From UBA12567 sp964598425 (GTDB lineage: Bacteria > Planctomycetota > Phycisphaerae > Phycisphaerales > SM1A02): a stretch of 9,522 nt of DNA. Under the pieces are notes generated by a model. It was not told where the DNA came from and ran no database searches. It saw only the letters and a list, made by a program, of their open reading frames with translations. Where the stretch lies: contig CAZRBV010000059.1 in assembly GCA_964598425.1 (NCBI GenBank), forward strand, positions 1 to 9,522, in the 5' to 3' direction. Within the stretch, counting starts at the first letter, position 1. The number at the start of each line of letters is the position of its first letter. Positions 6,106 to 9,522 of this stretch are shown piece after piece. The position numbers and the translations under genes were made by a program.

Positions 6106-6771
6106 ATGTCATCGCCAGATGCACATGCTGATGCTGCCACTCAGTTGATGCTCGCTGCTGCAGACGGAGACCAGACTGCGGCCGATCGCCTGCTGCCATT
6201 GGTATTCGACCAACTCCGCCAAGCTGCGCAGCGTCAGCTCGCCAATGAGTGGCCTGGGCACACGCTCTCCGCGACTGCATTGGTGCATGAGGCCTACATG
6301 AAGCTGGCGGGACCACGTGAAATTGGGTGGGCGGGCCGTGGCCACTTCTACGCGGCGGCGGCGGAGGCTATGCGGCGGATCCTGGTGGATCACGCTCGGG
6401 CGCGGGCTGCCGAGGTTCGGGGCGGGCCGGGAGCGCGGCGGGCGGCGGTGAAGCTCTCATCCCTTCCCGATCCGAATTCGGAGGTCGAATCCTCCGGATT
6501 CCTGATCCTCCATGAGGCGATCACCCGCTTGGAGGGTGTGGACGAGGCGGCTGATCTTCAACGCCCAGTTCGACGTGACGGACGCCTACGAGATCCCGCA
6601 CGAGGTCATCGCGGAGTACTCGCGATATCGCTCACACACGAATGCTCACGTCGTGCATCTTCAGGGCAGCCTCCTGAGCGACCCCCGCGTGACGGACATC
6701 GCGGCGAAGTTGCAATAGCAGACGACCGCGCAGCCACCGCTGTCATACTGCACTCTCTCTCGTCACGGTGA
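6106..6771 (+). CDS. ECF sigma-70 factor, region 4 lost (chimeric, probably inactive)
   Basis: Residues 1 to about 149 match the TIGR02999/PF07638 ECF sigma family: LMLAAADGDQTAADRLLPLV, then HTLSATALVHEAYMKLAG (region 2.1-2.2) and RGHFYAAAAEAMRRILVDHA (region 2.3-2.4, core binding and -10 recognition), then the linker LHEAITRLEGVDEAA (135-149). The family should continue into region 4, whose helix-turn-helix recognises the -35, but after about position 6551 the frame turns into low-complexity Arg-rich sequence and runs on to a stop at 6771. The same DNA in another frame encodes the end of an unrelated protein (6551-6718), so a deletion or recombination joined two genes. Such sigma genes in Planctomycetota often precede a Ser/Thr kinase; none is here. 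The start is firm: the N-terminal length fits the family. Confidence 0.75.
   Translation: MSSPDAHADAATQLMLAAADGDQTAADRLLPLVFDQLRQAAQRQLANEWPGHTLSATALVHEAYMKLAGPREIGWAGRGHFYAAAAEAMRRILVDHARARAAEVRGGPGARRAAVKLSSLPDPNSEVESSGFLILHEAITRLEGVDEAADLQRPVRRDGRLRDPARGHRGVLAISLTHECSRRASSGQPPERPPRDGHRGEVAIADDRAATAVILHSLSSR
6551..6718 (+). pseudogene. 3' fragment of an unrelated gene fused to the sigma factor
   Basis: From about 6551 the frame one base on from the sigma frame reads LIFNAQFDVTDAYEIPHEVI, then AEYSRYRSHTNAHVVHLQGS and LLSDPRVTDIAAKLQ before TAG 6716-6718. Third positions are mostly G/C and the text looks like a genuine C-terminus. It faintly resembles the end of DUF6998-type proteins (AYEIP..V....R....N.H...L.G.LL..P.V.DIT..L); this is from memory and weak. 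No start belongs to it, so it is a remnant cut at the junction with the sigma gene. Confidence 0.4.
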
Positions 6772-7701
6772 TCACGAAGCCGCTGATTGCCACGGACCAC
6801 CAGGCGGCCAAGATGACGAACCGTGGACCTCGCCCTCGCCGGCGTCGAGCAACGGCAACAGGAAGTCGCCGAGGCGCTCCACGACGGTGGCGAGATCCGG
6901 AGCCGCGACGTTGGAACCCATCTTGCGGATGAAGGCTGCCCACTGAGCACGTTTGGCCGCGTCGGTGGCGAACGCCTGTGTCAGACCCGGTGGCGGCATC
7001 TCGACCAGCGCAGTCCTGCGTCGCTGGAACGTTGCCGCCACCGCCTGCCGAAGAACCTCGAAGTCGAACGACATCGTCTGGCTCACCGTCCAGAGATCGA
7101 AGTAGTCCTTCATCCGGCTGTTGGCCATGGCCAGCGTCACGATCGCTTCGAATTTCTCCGCCACGACCGTCTCGGGTGGATAGGCACGGAGCGCTGGAGA
7201 CGGAAGTGCGAGCATTGATTCGAGGGTGAGTACCGACGCAGCCGGCGTCACGACGTCGCCGAAACCCACATCGATCTGCAGGTTGATGCGGGCCTTGCCG
7301 AGCGTCGCGAGCAGACGGACGCGCATGCCGTCGTACACGGCGTCGGCCCGAATGGGTTGAACATCAACGGTGTCGGGATCAAAGACGAGGCCGTCCGCTT
7401 CGACGTCGGCGGCGCAGATGTCCCGGAAGACCGCGGCCAGTCGTTCTGGTGATGGTTCGCCGAAGCCGAGCAGATCGACGTCCTGTGTCGGCCGATGTGG
7501 CTTCTCCGCCCATATCGAGAACAGCACCGCACCCTTGAGCACAAACTGGTCCGCGTACGGCGACTGCGCGAGGCGATACAGGAATCGCTCGATGCCGTAC
7601 CGAACCAGGATGATGTTGAACGTCTCCCCGCTCGTGCGACTCAGGTTCAGGAGCCTCTGCTTGATGGACTGCTCGAGCCCCGACTGTGATCGATCCGTCA
7701 C
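6772..7701 (-). CDS. abiEii: AbiEii-type nucleotidyltransferase toxin
   Basis: I take the GTG at 7701-7699: it overlaps the abiEi stop as GTGA and has GGAGG (7713-7709) 7 bases upstream. An ATG at 7746 would add 15 residues inside abiEi. The 309-residue product has the AbiEii/AbiGii (DUF1814) layout: LKGAVLFSIW (55-64), RPTQDVDLL (70-78) with the metal-binding Asp pair D74/D76, LQIDVGFGD (141-149), then VVAEKFEAIV (179-188) and MKDYFDLW (197-204), ending in the family-typical WPPGGPW. The family transfers nucleotides; the lactococcal toxin binds GTP, and relatives (MenT) modify tRNA 3' ends. The pair acts as type IV toxin-antitoxin and phage abortive infection. All expected motifs are present, so it is likely functional. 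Its stop faces the sigma ORF stop 1 base away. Confidence 0.88.
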   Translation of the reverse strand: MTDRSQSGLEQSIKQRLLNLSRTSGETFNIILVRYGIERFLYRLAQSPYADQFVLKGAVLFSIWAEKPHRPTQDVDLLGFGEPSPERLAAVFRDICAADVEADGLVFDPDTVDVQPIRADAVYDGMRVRLLATLGKARINLQIDVGFGDVVTPAASVLTLESMLALPSPALRAYPPETVVAEKFEAIVTLAMANSRMKDYFDLWTVSQTMSFDFEVLRQAVAATFQRRRTALVEMPPPGLTQAFATDAAKRAQWAAFIRKMGSNVAAPDLATVVERLGDFLLPLLDAGEGEVHGSSSWPPGGPWQSAAS

Positions 7702-8306
7702 GACATCGCCTCCAGATACGGTCGAATCACAGATGCGACGCGGCATCTCTTCGCGTATCGCCCGATCTCTGCAGGCGAGCAGCGCCGGTCTCGCAGCGTC
7801 TCGCGCAGCGCTTCCAGCGCAGCTTCAAGACCGACGTGGCGCCGGTACCGAAAGCAGTCGACGACCGTCTTGGCTGGATTGAAGATGCGAACGTCGCGGC
7901 CGTCGATTATCACTTCATCGATGCCTTCGGTCAGGGATGCTCCCGACCCGAGCACGAACCGCATGGGCGGATGATCAACGCGTGGGCGATGAGCGCGGCG
8001 GTCGATCATCATCCAGACTTCGTGAGGAAGTTGCGTGCCGATTCCGTGGTAGCTGAGTGCGGAAAGGAGGCACACGATGCCGTGGGGGACGCGGACCGAG
8101 GCGCGGGCAAGATCGACGTGCTCAGTCGAGTTGTCCTGGGCGGGTGCGTACATTCCGCGGCCGACCCTGGTGAGCTGCCCAGCCGCCACCAGCCGGCGAA
8201 TCGTCTCCGGGTGAATCCCTCGTTCCCGAGCATCCCGGAGCCGCATCACGCCGAGACTCCGGGCCAGGTTGAGTGCGGTTTGGGTTGTGGCGGATTCAGA
8301 GGCCAT
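7698..8306 (-). CDS. abiEi: AbiEi-type antitoxin and autorepressor
   Basis: 202 residues. The N-terminal winged helix-turn-helix is typical of AbiEi: LARSLGVMRLRDARERGIHP (14-33), then TIRRLVAAGQLTRVGRGMYA (35-54). The middle domain has GIVCLLSALSYHGIGTQLPH and a WMMIDR strand, followed by FNPAKTVVDCFRYR and a helical C-terminus, as in AbiEi proteins with a DNA-binding head and a C-terminal antitoxin domain. In known abiE systems AbiEi represses its own promoter through inverted repeats and counters AbiEii without forming a stable complex. Here it is the first gene, overlaps the toxin gene by 4 bases (GTGA), and its ATG sits directly behind a -10 box, so a leaderless message is expected. There is no Shine-Dalgarno, in keeping with that. 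Confidence 0.85.
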   Translation of the reverse strand: MASESATTQTALNLARSLGVMRLRDARERGIHPETIRRLVAAGQLTRVGRGMYAPAQDNSTEHVDLARASVRVPHGIVCLLSALSYHGIGTQLPHEVWMMIDRRAHRPRVDHPPMRFVLGSGASLTEGIDEVIIDGRDVRIFNPAKTVVDCFRYRRHVGLEAALEALRETLRDRRCSPAEIGRYAKRCRVASVIRPYLEAMS

Positions 8307-8311
8307 GTGTC

Positions 8312-8342
8312 ATAGTATCGACTAGTGGATGCCAATAGTCAA
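8312..8342 (-). promoter_or_regulatory. abiE promoter with inverted repeat; leaderless start
   Basis: On the minus strand, TTGACT (8342-8337) is followed after 17 bases by GATACT (8319-8314), or after 19 by TACTAT (8317-8312). The latter leaves 5 bases before the abiEi ATG at 8306. GACTA/TAGTC (8320-8324 and 8336-8340) form an inverted repeat with an 11-base spacer between the two boxes, a candidate AbiEi operator. Confidence 0.5.
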
Positions 8343-8411
8343 GAGAAATACACACGCGACCCGCCGTACGGGGATCGAAACCGCATCACTCCGGCACATC
8401 TGATGAGGTTC

Positions 8412-8627
8412 CTATCCACCAGGAGCGGTCGAGTCCTGATGCCCGAGCAACTGCTCCGTCGTCGTCACCCGCCGCCCGCAGTGCCGGCACTCCCGTCGCC
8501 GGACGAGCCGGCCCCCGGCCGCCCTCCGGGTGTAGATCACCCGGAAGTGGCCACACCCGCACTTCGGGCACCGGATGCCCCGATCCTCGGGCGGCTCGGC
8601 GTTGGTGGCGTCGGCGACGGCCGTCAT
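8412..8627 (-). CDS. Small zinc-ribbon protein, phage-associated
   Basis: 71 residues. Two zinc-binding pairs, CPKCGCG (about residues 20-26) and CRHCGRR (47-53), surround a basic strand region (TRRAAGGRLVRRRE). This resembles the N-terminal zinc ribbon of NrdR and many small phage proteins encoded beside terminases; there is no ATP-cone, so it is not NrdR. The ATG at 8627 overlaps the terminase stop (ATGA) and has AGGAGGCG upstream, so it is translated from the terminase message. Role unknown: nucleic-acid binding in packaging, or a regulator. It appears intact, although the host operon has lost its front end. Downstream, where portal or head genes would be expected, lies abiE. Confidence 0.55.
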   Translation of the reverse strand: MTAVADATNAEPPEDRGIRCPKCGCGHFRVIYTRRAAGGRLVRRRECRHCGRRVTTTEQLLGHQDSTAPGG

Positions 8628-9193
8628 CGCTTCGCCTCCTGAATCTCCGAGAGACGAAGACGACGCCGCGCCTGCGGCCGGCGCTCACCACCGAACAGGC
8701 TCGCACCCTGAATCGATGCCGCGACCGCAGCCCCAACTGCGCAGTCGAGCCAATGGTTGTCGATCCCACTGGCCCGCAGCTTCCACTCATCGACGGTACG
8801 ACCGCGGCCTTCGGTCTTGACGCGGTATTCAGCCGTCAGATGCTCGGCCAGCAGGCGGTGGTGCTCGGGCTTGTGCCCGCACAGCGACAGACAGCCGGGA
8901 TCGCCAACGGGCACGCCGAGCCGCGCCTGCACGAACGACTTCCAGAAGTTGGTGTCGAACAGGACGTGCCGCACGGCGCGCTTGCCTGCGACATTCGGAA
9001 CGCGCCAGTTGTGACCGACGCGATCACCGCGTTTGCGCTTGTACTCGGAGAATGGGATGCTCGATGCGCCGACGTAGCGGCCATGTGACGGCAGCAAGAC
9101 GCCCGCGAACGACGACTGACGGCAGAATTGGTACACGACGTCGGTCGAGACACCCCAGTTGGCGTCGATGAGGCATCGATCAACGCGCACCAT
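8624..9193 (-). CDS. Phage terminase large subunit (GpA type), C-terminal nuclease part only
   Basis: 189 residues resembling the nuclease end of GpA-family terminase large subunits, which package phage DNA and cut it at the headful or cos site. Recognisable: RCLIDANWGVSTDVVYQFCR (residues 6-25, RNase-H-like strand with the first Asp), LLPSHGRYVGASSIPFSEY, FWKSFVQARL, LLAEHLTAEYRVK and the closing DNHWLDCAVGAAVAASIQGA, where the last Asp of the active site usually lies. The ATPase half (Walker A/B) is missing. The frame stays open upstream of the ATG at 9193 for just two more codons before the IS3 terminal repeat at 9199, so the ATG is only a chance Met inside the old gene and the IS end is the break. 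Non-functional as a terminase; prophage debris. Confidence 0.75.
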   Translation of the reverse strand: MVRVDRCLIDANWGVSTDVVYQFCRQSSFAGVLLPSHGRYVGASSIPFSEYKRKRGDRVGHNWRVPNVAGKRAVRHVLFDTNFWKSFVQARLGVPVGDPGCLSLCGHKPEHHRLLAEHLTAEYRVKTEGRGRTVDEWKLRASGIDNHWLDCAVGAAVAASIQGASLFGGERRPQARRRLRLSEIQEAKR

Positions 9194-9198
9194 CGCAC

Positions 9199-9339
9199 TG
9201 ACCTTTCCCCCTGAATCCAGTCCAGTCCGAGTGATAGTCTTGGGCGCTATTCAGGAGGTTGAATTCAATGGCAAGAAAGAGGCATACGGCGGAGGAGATC
9301 ATCAACCATCTCCGCCGAGCAGAGGTGGAGCTTGGCCAA
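9199..9339 (+). mobile_element. Left end of an IS3-family element (terminal repeat plus start of orfA)
   Basis: The terminal repeat begins TGACCTTTCCCCCTGAATCC at 9199 and runs to 9240; the inverted copy is at 1986-1946. Inside it come AGGAGG (9253-9258) and the orfA ATG at 9268. IS3-like sequence can be followed for 24 codons only. The element interrupts the terminase gene on its left and fades into the tRNA-Asn downstream flank on its right, so almost all of it has been deleted. Confidence 0.65.
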
Positions 9340-9465
9340 GCGCGAGAGCGCCCGCGATCCGGCCAACCTCTCGCGACGTTGGCCCAAGGGCCGATTCCGG
9401 CGCGGCGTCGTGGCGGTCGCCCTGTAAACCGACAGGCCCGCCATCTGGCGGGCCTGTTGCAATAG
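9268..9465 (+). pseudogene. IS3-family transposase OrfA, truncated after about 24 codons
   Basis: The ATG at 9268 has a perfect AGGAGG 9 bases upstream. The translation starts MARKRHTAEEIINHLRRAEV and continues ELGQ, the standard N-terminus of IS3-family OrfA (first helix of the DNA-binding domain; the usual continuation is a GxT..EVCR..G...QTYYRW helix-turn-helix). From about 9340 the resemblance stops and the frame becomes Arg/Gly/Pro-rich, running through the hairpin at 9432-9457 to a stop at 9465. No orfB follows. The good ribosome site means a short nonsense peptide could still be made, but no transposase. Confidence 0.6.
9415..9457 (-). terminator. Hairpin terminator of the tRNA-Asn transcript, with conserved flank
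   Basis: ACAGGCCCGCC (9432-9442) and GGCGGGCCTGT (9447-9457) form a perfect 11-bp stem with a 4-base loop, starting 11 bases after the tRNA 3' end on the minus strand and followed there by CGGTTTACAG. The T tract is short. The flank 9415-9433 (GGTCGCCCTGTAAACCGAC) recurs at 5455-5473. Confidence 0.65.
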
Positions 9466-9468
9466 ACG

Positions 9469-9522
9469 CTCCCCCGGCTGGACTCGAACCAGCAACCTAG
9501 CGGTTAACAGCCGCTCGCTCTA
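9469..9522 (-). tRNA. tRNA-Asn (anticodon GTT), 3' part, cut by window end
   Basis: On the minus strand: the 5-bp anticodon stem AGCGG/CCGCT encloses the loop CTGTTAA with anticodon GTT (complement of 9506-9508); a 5-base variable loop follows; the T arm is GCTGG-TTCGAGT-CCAGC (9493-9477); the acceptor 3' strand is CGGGGGA with discriminator G at 9469. CCA is not encoded. The 5' acceptor strand and most of the D arm lie beyond the window. tRNA genes are common integration sites; the mobile fragments next to it fit that, although I found no second copy of its 3' end in the window. Confidence 0.88.

Noticed and set aside
7702..7746. ATG at 7746 as the start of abiEii
   Set aside because: The GTG at 7701 forms a GTGA overlap with the abiEi stop and has GGAGG at ideal spacing.
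9159..9500. 113-codon plus-strand frame ending in PPAGLEPAT
   Set aside because: This ending is the well-known artefact of translating the antisense of a tRNA T arm; the first half is IS terminal repeat sequence.
1..9522. CRISPR array, retron or diversity-generating element
   Set aside because: I saw no regularly spaced repeats, no reverse transcriptase motif (xxDD) and no template/variable repeat pair on either strand.

Overview
The window is about 60% GC and looks like a gene-poor, rearranged accessory island next to a tRNA gene in a high-GC bacterium. A Planctomycetota-type host is my best guess. The reasons are an ECF sigma factor of the TIGR02999/PF07638 kind, which is greatly expanded in that phylum, and a cysteine-rich secreted protein with a transglutaminase-like core. 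This is an inference; no ribosomal or housekeeping marker is present.

Layout, left to right. (1) 1-333: two coding-like stretches on the minus strand, one running off the left edge with a membrane-anchor-like N-terminus. (2) 449-1884: a two-gene toxin-antitoxin operon with a MqsR-like toxin and an antitoxin that joins a MqsA-type zinc finger, an XRE helix-turn-helix and a Panacea (DUF4065/SocA-like) domain; a palindrome overlaps its likely promoter. (3) 1946-2079: the terminal repeat of an IS3-family element, inserted into a fragment of another IS3-type transposase OrfB. (4) 2080-2722: no convincing gene, one strong 25-bp dyad. (5) 2723-5131: a probable two-gene operon for secreted proteins; the first has a transglutaminase-like Cys-His-acid core and an apparent frameshift at a C-rich tract, the second is unrecognised. 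(6) 5132-6105: intergenic and decayed sequence with hairpins and a minus-strand coding remnant. (7) 6106-6771: an ECF sigma factor whose region 4 has been replaced by the 3' end of an unrelated gene. (8) 8306-6772, minus strand: an apparently intact abiEi-abiEii type IV toxin-antitoxin/abortive-infection pair with a GTGA overlap. (9) 9198-8412, minus strand: the C-terminal part of a GpA-type phage terminase large subunit and an overlapping small zinc-ribbon gene. (10) 9199-9339: the left end of an IS3 element, with its terminal repeat, Shine-Dalgarno and the first 24 codons of orfA; it cuts the terminase gene. (11) 9432-9522: a hairpin terminator and the 3' part of tRNA-Asn(GTT) on the minus strand.

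Together these pieces read as a tRNA-Asn-linked mobile region that collected two toxin-antitoxin or defence modules, prophage debris and several IS fragments. The two IS3 terminal repeats (1946-1986 and 9199-9240) are inverted copies of each other with their outer ends facing one another, so 7.2 kb of cargo lies between two outward-facing IS ends. The most interesting items are the MqsR/MqsA-Panacea fusion system, the secreted transglutaminase-like pair and the chimeric sigma factor.
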